A DNA stretch of 64,000 bases from Megalobrama amblycephala (lineage: Eukaryota > Chordata > Actinopteri > Cypriniformes > Xenocyprididae). Position 1 is the stretch's first letter. Every line of letters starts with the position of its first letter. The stretch covers positions 6,137,013 to 6,201,012 of the forward strand of contig NC_063049.1 of NCBI RefSeq assembly GCF_018812025.1, in the 5' to 3' direction. A program made the position numbers and the translations under genes. Below the pieces are notes generated by a model. That model was not told the DNA's origin and searched no databases. It saw only the letters and a program-made list of their open reading frames with translations. Below, one piece after another: positions 44,701 to 56,490 of the stretch.

Positions 44701-45640
44701 TAGAGGTACAATGCGAATGTCATTCATCATTAAAAATGAAAAAGAAACTACACTACAAAGAGCAAAACATTCAATAAGGGCATAAAAACTAAACCATTTC
44801 ATCATCAATTTGAGTTTAATTTTTGTGACAATTTTCTTCAAACGATATACTTTATCTGTAAATCTTCCTTCACTCATTGAACACTTAATATTTTCCAGAT
44901 ATCTTCTGAGATCTGAAAAATATAGCACTCCTCTCATATTTCTGGTCACTTTCAAGAACATTTTTTTTTTAATCTTTTCCACTCCATAGTCAAGACATGG
45001 CCTACTGGATTGAGAGCAAACTGAGACATTGGAATCAGAACATTCGCTCTCACCACTTTCATTGTCCACCTTATTCTTGGTTCTTTCTGGCCTGTTTCAA
45101 AACCATACTCTTGTCATTTTTTTCCCTATTCAGAGGTGTTTTAAAAACAACCTGATCCATATCCATTAACATGTTATCATTTTGAATCACAGTCTCCACT
45201 TGTGACTCAGTATCAGAATGCTGGCTCAAACTTGTTTCCATGTTAACCTGAGCCTTGTTTTCACCAATCTCACAGGTTAACATATCAGGTTTTTGGTGTT
45301 TAATTCATCACTTTTAACACTTTGTCTAGTCAAATCAGATTTATCATTTTTTTTTCTGCTGACAACTCTTTTTGAGTGCTAGAATTCAGTGCATTAGAAG
45401 TACTGCTGACTTCTCCGTTTTCATTTTGAGCAGTGTTATCTTTACCACCATCATTCTGCTCACTGTGATAAGCAATGTTTTCCAGGCACCCACATATCAA
45501 ATTACCAGACTTTCCACAACCAGAACACGTCATCATGTCTGTAGTAACAAAAACCATGTAATCAAAATAATCCACTTTGAATTTAAGATTTAAGTCAAGA
45601 TCAGTTCTGTTTCCGTTCAGTATCATATACATGAATCACT
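44701..45640 (-). pseudogene. Tx1-like L1 LINE ORF1, frameshifted
   Basis: The minus-strand pieces are, in order: LKFKVDYFDYMVFVTTDMMT then CSGCGKSGNLICGC (a knuckle of the CCHC group with the His replaced), an acidic Ser/Asn-rich middle (45330-45480), HSDTESQVE with VFKTPLNREK (45120-45240), and CSDSNVSVCSQSS (45010-45060). ORF1 proteins of this group bind the LINE RNA. Frame breaks lie near 45320 and 45070. It leads directly into the ORF2 start. Confidence 0.55.
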
Positions 45641-46010
45641 GTGGTACAGACTGGCTATAGAGATGGACAGATACAGAGAGAGCAGGTGATAACTGTACTG
45701 TAGCCAAGGAGAAATAGAAACAGAGATGCACTTCCTAACTATAATGAAATTTGAAATACAAAAATTGAAATAATTTGTCCCCACTTCAAAAAGTTGAAGA
45801 CTGATGCATAAGCTCAATATTTAATTGGTGAAAAAAGAGACTGTAATTCCTGCCACAAAAAGAAGGAAGAGGGAAGATCTCACTGGGATCTGATGATTAG
45901 ATAGAATTTTGTTGGCAGAGTTCTATTGAGCCATTATGTGGGAGTCATACCCATACCAATATAGTGTAGTGGAAATCTTTTGTACTTCATATGATTTGTG
46001 TCTCTGTATA
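45641..46010. other. no gene seen; possible LINE 5' leader
   Basis: Lies 5' of the Tx1-like ORF1 in minus-strand sense. No element end was identified. Confidence 0.3.
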
Positions 46011-46018
46011 CAGTCTGC

Positions 46019-46746
46019 GGTAACACTTTATTTTAGGGTCTTTTAACTAGTTGCTTATTAGCATGCATATTACTATATTGGCTATTTATTAGTACTTATG
46101 GTAACACTTTAGAATACTGATCCTTCATTAATGAATAACTACACAGGAACAAATTTACACTTTACAAAAACCTCAAAAGTTTACAATAACTTCAGTATTT
46201 ACTAGAGAGTTATCATGTTTCTCACTTTAGAATACTGATCCAAATAATTATAATTGGTAATACTTCAGTCATTACTAGTGGGTTACCATGACCTTTATTT
46301 TAGAATTAATTATACATTATGCATCATTCATGTTAATTATGAACCAGTATATAGTAGTTATTAGTAATTATCTGGGAGGTTTGAAAATCACTAGTTACTG
46401 ATTAGCTAATAGTGAACTACCACCTTCAACTGAAAACTATTACTTACTAATTCATTCATCAGAGTTTCTTGTTAGTTAATAGTAGTTACTAGAGTGTCAA
46501 TAATGCATTACTCATATGTTCCTGAACTTCCTGTGTAGTTATTCATTAACAAAGTATCAGTATTCTAAATGTTACCGTACTTAAGGACATATTAATGCCT
46601 TATTCTGCATGACCATATTTTACATCCCTTAATCCTACCCAATGCCTAAACTTAATAACTAATTTATTATTAATAAGCAGTAAAGTTTTTTGAGGAAAAA
46701 GTCATAGTTTATATTTTATTTGTGTTCCCTATACTAAAGTGTTACC
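46019..46746. mobile_element. GGTAACACTT small element, third copy, interrupted
   Basis: The outer ends GGTAACACTTTATTTTAGGG and ACTAAAGTGTTACC match the 257-bp element. The flanks CAGTCTGC (46011-46018) and TAGTCTGC (46747-46754) agree at 7 of 8. A second element is inserted inside; without it and one duplication the copy is 243 bp, close to the 257 bp of the others. Confidence 0.8.
46100..46576. mobile_element. 477-bp GGTAACACTTTAGAATACTG element nested in the third copy
   Basis: The ends GGTAACACTTTAGAATACTG and CAGTATTCTAAATGTTACC are inverted, and the duplications GTACTTAT/GTACTTAA (46092-46099, 46577-46584) agree at 7 of 8. It shares only the first ten terminal bases with its host. The interior is rich in TAGTTATTAGT-type motifs. 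Non-coding. Confidence 0.8.
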
Positions 46747-46754
46747 TAGTCTGC

Positions 46755-47671
46755 TTATGCTGAGTGGAAATTTATGGGCAGGCTAGACTGATAAGAAGTA
46801 AGTTACTACTTGTTTTTGTGACTGTGAACACAGCTGCACATCCTTGATTCTATCTTTTGTAGAAGCTTGGCTGACCTGGAACATAAGTGAAACTTTGAAC
46901 ATTTTGAGTACTTTTGCATCTCCTAATATGGTAATGTGCATGCATAAGATAATCAGCACTAGGCAGGGTTGTATTCCGCTGCAGAAAACTATATGTGAGT
47001 GGCCTTCTTGCAAGAATAAAAGTAAAAAAGACACTGTTTTGTCTAACTGGTTTATTGCAAACTCAAAAAAAAAAAAAAAAAAAAAAAAAAAATGAATATT
47101 AAAATTTCCATAACAATAAATTTTTTCCTGCATTTATACTCTGAGTCTGTTACTGGGAGGATGAGAAGGATTTTGGAATGTTCTGGAAAGTATGGATATA
47201 ATGTCAACTCTGATGGTGTTTTCCTTACAGATCATCAGAGGGTCTAGGTAAAGCAGATCTATCATATTCATTATCAACTGATGGGGGCTGTCTCCAGAAG
47301 GAGTAGCCTATGTGTGATGTACCTCCTTTGTGCTCACTCATCGGTGCTCATCGGTGGCGGAAGACACAATCTGATTATTTTTTATATCAGATTGCATAAG
47401 CTTAGTTTAATTTTACTACACAGTTATGTTTTCTGGAGGTGTACAGGATTTTTTTTTTTCTATGACATTGCAGAGGTTTATTTTTCATCAAATCAAAATA
47501 TCCACTATAAAAGTAGGATTACATGTTAATAAATCCCCTTGCTGCAGGGAGGATGTAATATGCGGGAAATAGACCAGAGTGAGCTCACCTAGTCCCATTC
47601 AACCAGCCAGTAAAGAGTGTTATGCCTCCTGACTTATGTCTGCTTGTTCATCTATGTCTTGTTCTTTGTTG
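46755..47671. other. no gene seen; poly(A) tract at 47066-47092
   Basis: A run of about 27 A follows TTGCAAACTC and could mark a retroposed copy, but no gene-like sequence is recognisable before it. Open frames across it consist of Lys or Phe runs. Confidence 0.35.
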
Positions 47672-47800
47672 CAGGATGAGTCGGTGAACCTATCTAATGT
47701 GCCTGAGGAGTACCTTGACCTGAAAGAAGTGTCCCTATGACTGTGCTATAGATCTAGTGTCAGGTACATCTCTGCCTAAGGGTAAGTTATACTCGCTTAT
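47672..47800 (+). pseudogene. Gypsy pol fragment ahead of RT
   Basis: DESVNLSNVPEEYLDLKEV, then after a short deletion and frame change PYDCAIDLVSGTSLPKGKLY. This is the segment that leads into RT in fish Gypsy elements. RT itself is missing. Confidence 0.6.
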
Positions 47801-48939
47801 TGAAAAAACAAAAAAAATTAATTCACTGAAATACAGCCACAAAACAAATACTAAATAGGTGTTAACAAGACTTCTGGGTATTGGAGGTTGTAGACTAGAA
47901 TTTTTGCTTCAAAATTATGTAAAAATTATCCTGCCTATTTGTTCATATAAAACAATATACTGATTTAAATTTTGTAAGACACTTTTTGTCAAGAAAGACA
48001 GTATGCGTTGGGGTGTGAATCTTCATGAATAATGCTGTAATTCACACCCGAGAAGACAAAAAGACAAAGACCCGCATATTGACCTGCAGGCAGGTAGGCT
48101 ATGTGAGAATAAAAAAATAAAAAAAATCAAAAGTACAAAGTTTTTTTTTTTTTTTTTTTTTTTTGTAGTTTATTCAGAATATAGTGACATTTTGAATAAA
48201 TAAGGGCACATTTTGAGAATACAGTTTTAAATTTAAATTCTGCTTAAAGATATATGTGAACATCACTTAACTGGCATCCCAAGGTGTTTGGTGTTTCTTT
48301 GCACTGGAGAGAAAGAAAAAGAAAAAAAAACCTTTCCTGCTTCTAGTCAGTGATATCACCATTATATTCATTCAGAATGTCCAGTGTGGGCCAATATCTG
48401 GTCACTATGATTCTCAAATCCATGAGATAAAAGAAAAAACCCTCTGTGAGCATGCTGATAACAGGATCATATCAGCTATTGTATTAACGTTAATATAATG
48501 TCCACTCTTAACAGAAAACAAAATTTTTGTGATCTTATGCATGCACATATTATTGCACATCATGTGAAGAAAATTTTGTATAGGCCTATATTTTAAATTA
48601 CAGTACCAGTCAAAAGATTGGACACATTACTATTTATAATGTTTTTGAAATAAGTGTCATGCTCATCAAGCCTGCATTTATTTGATTAAAAATACAGAAA
48701 AAAACAGCAATAATGTGAAATATTATTACAATTTAACATAATGTTTTTCTATTTTGAATATACTTTAAAAAATATAATATATTTCTGTGATGCAAAGCGT
48801 CTAAACATTCATATTACCTCTATGGTATTTTATTTATTATATATAGAGCCTAAATGTTAATGTGCAGTTTAATACATTGACAACACATTTCAATTCAGTA
48901 TTTATTACGTATTTCAGTTGATTTCAGTATAGCAATATA
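47801..48939. other. no gene seen; T run at 48141-48164
   Basis: A/T-rich DNA. CAGTACCAGTCAAAAGATTGG near 48600 with AAATAAGTGTCATGCTCAT resembles a common fish repeat terminus but has no partner. Confidence 0.3.
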
Positions 48940-50122
48940 CACTGAACAAAATTATTAACACAACACTTTTGTTTTTGCCCCCATTTTTCATGAGCTGAAC
49001 TCAAAGATCTAAGACTTTTTCTATGTACACAAAAGGCTCTCAAAAATTTATCTCAAATATTGTTCACAAATCTGTCAAAATCTGTGTTAGTGAGCACTTC
49101 TCCTTTGCCGAGATAATCCATCCACCTCACAGGTGTGGCATATCAAGATGCTGATTAGACAGCAAGATTATTGCACAGGCGTGTCTTACGCTGGTCTGAA
49201 AACTAGTCAGTATCTGGTGTGACCACCATTTGCCTCACGCAGTGCAACACATTTCCTTCACATAGAGTGGATCAGGTTGTTGATTGTGGCCTGTGGAATG
49301 TTGGTCCACTCCTCTTCAATGGCTGTGCAAAGTTGCTGGATATTGGCAGGAACTGGAACACGCTGTTGTATACGCCGATCCAGAGCATCCCAAACATGCT
49401 CAATGGGTGACGTGTCTGGTGAGTATGCTGGCCATGCAAGAACTGGGATGTTTTCAGCTTCCAGGAGTTGTGTACAGATCCTTGCAACATGGGGCCATGC
49501 ATTATCATGCTGCAACATGAGGTGATGGTCGTGGATGAATGGCACAACAATGGGCCTCACGATCTCGTCACGGTATCTCTGTGCATTCAAAATGCCATCA
49601 ATAAAATGCACCTGTGTTCACTGTCCATAACATATGCCTGCCCATACCATAACCCCACCGCCACCATAGGCCACTCGATAGACAACGTTGACATCAGCAA
49701 ACCGCTCACCCACATGATGCCATACACGCTGTCTGCCATCTGCCCTGTACAGTGAAAACCGGGATTCATCCGTGAAGAGAACACCTCTCTAAAGTGCCAG
49801 ACACCGTGGAATGTGAGCATTTGCCCACTCAAGTCGGTTACGATGATGAACTACAGTCAGATCGAGACCCCGATGAGGACGATGAGCATGCAGATGAGCT
49901 TCCCTGAGACAGTTTCTGACAGTTTGTGCAGAAATTCTTTGGTTATGCAAACTGATTGTTGCAGCAGCTGTCCGGGTGGCTGGTCTCAGACGATCTTGGA
50001 GGTGAAGATGCTGGATGTGGAGGTCTTGGGCTGGTGTGGTTACACCTGGTCTCCGGTTGTGAGGCCGGTTGGATGTACTGCCAAATTCTCTGAAACGCAT
50101 TTGGAGACGTCTTATGGTAAAG
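48940..50122 (-). mobile_element. second Tc1-like transposon, one end missing
   Basis: The left end starts CACTGAACAAAATTATTAAC after a TA. The transposase N-terminus and the right inverted end are missing: at about 50123 the sequence changes abruptly to a large repeat. It is a different family from 40627-42178. Confidence 0.75.
49258..50100 (-). pseudogene. Tc1-like transposase, two stops, N-terminus lost
   Basis: One continuous frame of 281 codons (from about 50100 down to NNLIHSM and a stop at 49258) with TAG at about 49790 (after RCLAL) and TGA at about 49612 (after CYGQ). Catalytic landmarks: Asp in LFTDESRFSL, Asp in LQHDNAWPH, Glu in YSPDTSPIEHVWD. TVRNCLREAHLHAHRP is from the DNA-binding part. 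Codons before RFREFGST continue to the junction with the large repeat. Confidence 0.85.
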
Positions 50123-50470
50123 AACGTCTCAGGTTACATATGTAACCATGGTTCCCTGAGAACAGGGAACGAGACACTGCGTTGACCGCATATGGGGAAC
50201 GTCACATGTGAACCGATGTCTGAAAGCCAAGTATCAAATCTCTCCAATCCTATTGGCCGGCGACAGCCTATGACATCATCATAGTGTGACCCGGAAGTAT
50301 ATAAGGAGAGCCTAGAGAATCAGTCAGTATCTTATCGTCTGAGGGACTGTTCAGCAGGCAGCCCCAGAGCATGGCAAGGAACACAGTGTCTTGTTCCCTG
50401 TTCCCAGGGAACCATGGCTAAATACGTAACCTGAGACGTTCCCTTTCGAAAGGGAACTCTAGACTGTGTT
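50123..50470. repeat. end module of a large repeat: 57-bp inverted arms, TATA box, palindrome
   Basis: The arms AACGTCTCAGGTTACATATG... (50123-50179) and ...CGTAACCTGAGACGTT (50384-50440) are inverted with few mismatches. Between them lie a TATA box TATATAAG (50298-50305), a CCGGAAG motif just upstream, and a TGACATCATCATAG segment. The right arm runs into a perfect 20-bp palindrome GTTCCCTTTCGAAAGGGAAC (50437-50456). GACCGCATATGGGGAA occurs at both 50184 and 50469. The layout looks like a promoter enclosed in a terminal structure. Confidence 0.7.
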
Positions 50471-52487
50471 GACCGCATATGGGGAAAGATGCATGCCACA
50501 ATGGCTAGACAAACGTAAAAGCAGTTTCACAAGAAACGCCAGAGCAACTCACCCTCGGGTCACACAAAGTCTGTCAGTGACAGCATTCCCTACGGCCAAC
50601 AGCTCAAGCTAAACCTCAAAGAGGCCTTCCGCAGAAAGCCTACCAAGGCTGCTCCAAGGCTTCTGGGACCAAATGTTCAGAAGAAAGAAGATCCCTTTAA
50701 GGGAATGTAGCCAGGGATCCGAAAGGAACCCCAGCCAGGCACTAGAAGAGGACATAGTCACCCCAAATGCCACCAGGGAGGCTGACCTGGTCTGACAACA
50801 ACCTAGTCTCTGGCCAGCAACCTGTCTGAACATAGAGCCTCAACAACGCATTCTTCAGAGAAGACATCGAGTAAGAGCGACTGCAGAAGGCAGTAAGCAA
50901 CTCAAACCCGAGTGTAGAGACGGCATCCAGGAGAGCAGAACTCAGCTGAGTGCTCTTTACCCTCTTATTGAGGGGAGTAAACTCTGCTCAATCCTAGGAT
51001 CTACTCAGCTCCTGATTGCTTGCACTGAGGAGGCTGTGCACTCAAGAAAGTGCATTAGCCAGCCTGAGGGCTGGAGGCCTCATAGGGCCTTCAACCAATG
51101 ACCAGCTTAGGGAGCTAAGCACTATATGGAACAACCCTAACAGGGGAGTACAAAGCTCAACCTAACAGATAGACCATACTGTAGGCACACAATCATGGGG
51201 GCCCAAGAAGGGGCCTACAACATGACAAAGTTCTACATAGCGTAGAAAAATTCATAACACAGCAGCCTTGTCAAGGCCAACATGTGAACACCTAACTTGC
51301 TGAGAGCAAAAACCCATAACATGTAACCCGTTCCTAGTTAGTAACAACAGATAAGACTGTAGAGTGCCCACATAACAGTCTACCTAACACAATCCAACAA
51401 GCAGTGTACTCAGTAAAAGCACCTTTTACTCTTTAAAGCAAGAGGAGTACAACATACGCCATCATGATCTGAAGGAGGCCAAAAAGCGGGCCTACGACTT
51501 CAGACAGACATGTAGCGTCAGTTCGTGGCAGTGTTTCAAGCTCCAGGGAGGATGACAACCGAACTACAGAAAGGTTCACTAAATCAACTCAACCTGGGCC
51601 AATGGCCATTCAGCAATGTACTTAGTAAAACACCTTTTACTCTCTTTAATGAGCGATAGGAGTACACAACATACACCAACATGCTCTCAAAGGAGGGCCA
51701 GAGGGCCTACTACTCATAGACACGTGGCATTAGCTAGTGGCAACTAAAGTTCTAGGAGCCAAAATAGAACCAAACTTACTTAATGAGGTAGCTATTTAGC
51801 TCAACTAGAGCTAAGAAAACCAACACAAACCAACAAGCCATATACTCAGTAAAAAACCCTTTACTCTCTAAGCAAGAGGAGTATAACATACGCCATCGCA
51901 ACTTATAGGAGACCCCAAGACAGGTCTATGATTCCAAACAGACACGTAGCATCAGCTTGTGGAAGTGCTACCAAACTCAAGGGAGTAAATGTAGAAAACC
52001 AAACCACCGTAAGCTTTACTAAATAAGCTCAAACTGAGAGGCCAGCCACTTAGCAATGTACTCAGTAAAAACACCTTTTACTCTCTAAGTGAGAGGAGTA
52101 CAAAAACATACACCAACATGCTCAAAGACATGTGGCATCGGCTAGTGGCCATTAAAAGTTCTAGGAGTCATAATAGAACCAAACCTACATAGTGAAGTAA
52201 CTACCATGTATGTACGCAGTAAAGCACCTTTTACTCTTAAAGCAAGAGGAGTACACAATCCGCCACAATACTCTGAGAGAGGCCTCAAAGAAGGCCTACT
52301 CCTTAGCAGAAACGGGCGTGGCCAATGGCGGTGATGAAGCAAAACCAGCACAGAACTGTGCCAACATGCCAACTGAAAGGAGGCCCAAGTGAGACCTGTA
52401 ACTTCAACAAACACGTGGCGCCAGCTAGTGGTTTATAAAGGGGACCAAGCTCAAAGGGGACCAGCTCTAAAACACAACAAACAGTTG
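50471..52487. repeat. tandem ~210-bp units with paired hairpins, body of the large repeat
   Basis: The unit landmark, a hairpin TGTACTC...GAGTACA enclosing AGTAAAAGCACCTTTTACT, recurs at 51405-51451, 51617-51666, 51841-51885, 52057-52102 and 52211-52255 (spacings 212, 224, 216 and 154). A second small stem, AGGCC...GGCCT, follows at 51476-51493, 51694-51708, 51910-51927 and 52280-52297. Units diverge strongly elsewhere. All frames are closed by stops. Sequence of the same kind returns at 63129. Coding function is very unlikely; a structural RNA, satellite or transposon body are the options. Confidence 0.65.
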
Positions 52488-53267
52488 TGGCTAACCAGGG
52501 TTGGGAAGGTTACTTTTAGAAAGTATTTCACTACAGATTACAAAATACATGCTTTAAAAAGTAATCTATAACGTATTTCGTTACATTACTCAAGTTTAAT
52601 AACTTAATCTAAATACTTTGGAATACTTTGAAATACTTAAAGGACCATATTAACTTGATGTTAAGTTTACAACCTGTAAGTAAAAATGACCTCTAACCAC
52701 CAGGATTTGGTTTTACTATTGATATATCATTCCTAAATTATATTTTTATATTTGTAATGATGTGCATCAGAGGGATAACAAAATATTAAATAACTACAAT
52801 AAAATATTGTTAATAATATAGGTTGTTTTATAGGTGTATAGAGTCGACTTGACAGTGGTTTAAATTGTTTTATTAACAAAGTTTGTTTGTAACATTTAGA
52901 ATGTTTATAAAGAAAATGAAATGAAATGAAATGAAATGAAATGAAATGATCTACCCAATAATCTCAAGAGAAGGCCTATGGAGATAGGCCTTGGAAAAAA
53001 ACATGATCATTTTGTGTGAACTATCCCTAGTATAAATATGTTTATACTAATTTGCTCGGTTGCTCCTGCTCGATTGCTCCTGTCTGCCTCGCTGCCTCTG
53101 CTCGCTGCCTCGCTGCTGGTGGTTTGCGTCTCCGTATAGCTTTGTTTTCTCTTTTATTGAATCTCTTACTTCTATTCATTGTTGCTTATATTATTATTAT
53201 TGCCTACCACATTAATCTGATGTCGCTAGCTTGTAATCTTTGAATCTAAATCGCTGTTACAACGTGT

Positions 53268-54248
53268 TTGCATCTCGCTAGCTTGTTAACTTGTCATCAG
53301 TCTCACGCGCTCCTCTTTCAACGCGTTCATCGAACAGCTGTGGTAACTCGGATCAGATCAGTCTACAAACACGGTGAGTCATGTCATTCCTCTCCCAGAA
53401 TTGTTTCCTGTTCCATCTGTCACATGTTCAGTATAGCTCTCTCTGTCAGCGACGAGGGATTTACATGTCATAAATGTAGGGAAATAGTCAGGCTGATAGA
53501 GAGAATCTCAGAATTAGAGACATGCATCCAAACTTTAATCGAGGATAGTAAGAATGCAGGGGCTTCAGATACTGTTTTGGATGCGACTAGCTTAGTGAAC
53601 TCTGTACATTGTTCGGTTCCGGCTGTAGAGCCCGCGCAGCAGGGCACTTGGGTAACGGTGAGGCGGCCTAGCCGCGAAAGACACCACTCTTCCGTTCCAT
53701 TAAGAACATCAAACAGATTCTCCCCACTCAGTGACGCACCCACTGAGAATCCTGTTGAAAGTGCCCTAGTTATTGGCGATTCTATTACACGGAACGTGAA
53801 AATAGAGACACCAGCCACCATAGTCACATGTTTGCCGGGAGCCAGAGCACCTGACATCAAAGCAAATTTAAAAGTGCTGGCTAATGCTAATCGTAAATAT
53901 TCTAAAATTATTATTCACGTCGGCACAAATGATGTTCGACTTCGCCAGTTGGAGATCACTAAAATTAACATTAAAGAGGTGTGTGAACTCGTAAGTACAA
54001 TGTGAGGAGAAGTAATTTGCTCTGGTCCCCAACCTGTTCGTCGGAGTGATGAGATAGTTAGCAGATTATCATCACTCAATGGCTGGCTGTCTAAGTGGTG
54101 TCCGCAGAATAATATAGGTTTCATAGACAATTGGAAAAGTTTTTGGGGCAGACCTGACCTGTTGAAAAGAGATGGTATTCATCCGTCCCGGGATGGTGCT
54201 GCTCTTCTCTCTAGTAATATGGCACATAGTCTTAGAGCTGAAACATGA
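53268..54248 (+). pseudogene. L2 ORF1: zinc-finger plus SGNH-esterase protein, one stop
   Basis: CSICHMFS and CHKCREIV make a CxxC/CxxC zinc site (about 53410-53480), followed by a short coiled coil ([18 protein letters not shown]). After a linker comes an SGNH hydrolase-like fold: block [11 protein letters not shown] (about 53770), the Gly-Thr-Asn-Asp block HVGTNDVRL (about 53920), and the DGIHPSRDGA block (about 54172) with the catalytic Asp/His spacing. L2 and CR1 ORF1 proteins are known to carry such esterase domains. A TGA at 54003-54005 interrupts the frame. The start codon is uncertain; similarity begins near 53350. Confidence 0.8.
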
Positions 54249-54464
54249 CAAACTGGGGCCCAGGACAGGAAGCAGACAGACTGGCTAAACCGACCGTCTG
54301 CTAGCTGCCTCACGTTACAGAAGTCAGATAAATCCCAACACATAGAAACTCTTACACCTAGATATTATCACATAGAGACTGTGTCTGTACGCCGAAGTAG
54401 TAAAAACAAAAAACTTCCAAACCCATTTAATGGTAAAAATTTAATTGATGTTCAACAAATAAAA

Positions 54465-56139
54465 AATAGAGATAATAATGATAAACAAATGATAAAGCTT
54501 GGGTTGTTAAATATTAGATCACTTTCTTCAAAAGCACTTATTGTAAATGACAGAAACCTGGCTAAAACCGGACGATTACACTACTTTAAATGAGTCTAGT
54601 CCTCAAGGTTATGATTATCGACACAATCCTCGACAGAAAGGAAAAGGGGGAGGTGTTGCTGTAATTTATAGTAATATTTACAGTATCAGCCAGAAGTCAT
54701 TCAAATATAATTCGTTCGAAGTGATGGTGCTTTACGTAACATTATGTAAGTTGACATTTGTGTTGGCTACTGTATACAGGCCACCAGGGCACAATACAGA
54801 CTTTATGAAAGAGATTGCCGATTTTCTATCAGAATTAGTACTAGCTGCAGATAAAGTCCTTGTTGTTGGTGATTTTAATATCCATGTAGATAATAAAAAA
54901 GACTCATTGGGATTGGCATTTACAGACATTCTAAACTCTATTGATGTTAGACAACACGTGTCAGGACCCACTCATTGTCGTAATCATACTTTAGATCTAA
55001 TATTGTCACATGGAATCTATATTGATGCCGTTGAAACTCTGTGACGACATCTCAGATCATTATCTAGTCTCGTGTATACTACATTTAGTCAAAGAGGCTA
55101 AACTGCCTCCCTGCCATAAATATGGTAGAACCATCACTTCTACCACTAAAGATCGCTTTATAAATAATCTTCCTAATCAGTTAAAGCTTCAACTTCTGAT
55201 GTTTCCAAAGAGCATAGCAGTAATGACTTTATGAACTTCTTTACTTGCAAGATTGATAATATTAGAGAGAAAATTATAACTATGCAACCGTCTACTACAG
55301 TATTGTGTCAGACAGTGCATTGTAGTGTCCCTGAAGAAAAATTCAATTCATTTTCTGCTTTAGGAGAGGAAGAATTGTCTAAACTTGTTAAATCATCAAA
55401 ATCAACAACATGGATGTTAGACCCTATACCGACTAAGCTATTGAAAGAGATGCTTCCGGAGGTCATAGATCCTCTTCTTAATATTGTTAATTCATCTTTA
55501 TCACTAGGATACGTACCAAAAACTTTTAGGAACCTGGGTGTGCTCTTTGATACCAATCTTTCATTTGAAGGCCATGTTACTAGCATCTGCAAAACCGCAT
55601 TCTTCCATCTTAAAAATATATCTAAACTACGACATATGCTCTCAATGAAGAATGCAGAACAGTTAGTTCATGTGTTCATGACCTCAAGGCTAGATTACTG
55701 TAACGCTCTACTGGGTGGTTGTTCCTCCCGCTTGATAAATAAACTACAGCTCGTACAAAATGCAGCAGCTAGACTTCTTACCAGAACTAGGAAGTATGAC
55801 CATATTAGCCCAGTTCTGTCATCACTGCATTGGCTTCCTGTTAAACATCGTATAGATTTTAAAATCTTGCTAATTACTTACAAAGCACTAAATGGTTTAG
55901 CTCCCCAGTACCTGAGCCAGCTCTTAATGCATTATAGTCCTTCATGTTTATTGCGATCTCAGAATTCAGGCCAGCTGATAATACCTAGAATATCAAAATC
56001 AACCGCAGGCGGTAGATCCTTCTCCTATTTGGCACCCAAACTCTGGAACAATCTTCCTAGCATTGTTCGGGATGCAGACACACTCTGTCAGTTTAAATCT
56101 AGACTAAAATCACATCTCTTTAACCTGGCATACACATAA
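54465..56139 (+). pseudogene. L2 ORF2: endonuclease and C-terminus, RT core deleted
   Basis: KLGLLNIRSLSSKALIVND opens the endonuclease; a small deletion and shift near 54548 lead to TETWLKPDDY, then ATVYRPPG, VVGDFNIHVD, GPTHCRNHTLDLILSHG and, after another shift, SDHYLV. In the final frame (55231-56139) DPIPTKLLKEMLPEVIDPL and GYVPKTFR (start of RT) are fused without a frame change to NLGVLFDTNLSFEGH (thumb region). The palm with the catalytic Asp boxes is gone. The C-terminal part (LDYCNALLGG, LHWLPVKHRIDFKILL) is intact to the stop. Confidence 0.85.
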
Positions 56140-56246
56140 CACATTATCAATTTATATTTTCAAATCCGTTAAAGGATTATTAGGCTGCATAAATTAGGTC
56201 AGCCGGAACCGGGAAAACTTCCTATAACACCAGATGTACTCGTTAC

Positions 56247-56453
56247 TGTGGTGATTAGTTGTTATTATTAATTGTAGTTCTTATTATTGTCCTCTAGATG
56301 GCAGTAGTACGAAGCATACAATGGGCAGATACCCAAGAGTATCGGGGTAGAACAAGAAAGTAATAGAGAGCTAAGCACATGTGCTGAAATAATAAAGAGG
56401 CTACACGTCAGTTTATTAATTACTTTCAGAGTGTTTATTTAATGAACACCACA
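56247..56453 (+). repeat. 5' LTR of the Gypsy element, 207 bp
   Basis: Polyadenylation signal AATAAA at 56391-56396. CCTCTAGATGGCAGT at 56291-56305 matches the CTCF core consensus at 14 of 15 positions by eye. It lacks the 11 bp present in the 3' LTR. Confidence 0.95.
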
Positions 56454-56490
56454 TGGTACCAGGAGTACACTGTCCTGTGATACAACAGAG

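Noticed and set aside
46783..47133. 116-codon minus-strand frame with a phenylalanine run
   Set aside because: The run is the complement of a poly(A) tract; nothing else supports a protein.
51405..52300. Regularly spaced repeats that could suggest a CRISPR array
   Set aside because: Period is about 210 bp, the repeats are degenerate hairpins, there are no unique spacers of CRISPR size, and the DNA is vertebrate.
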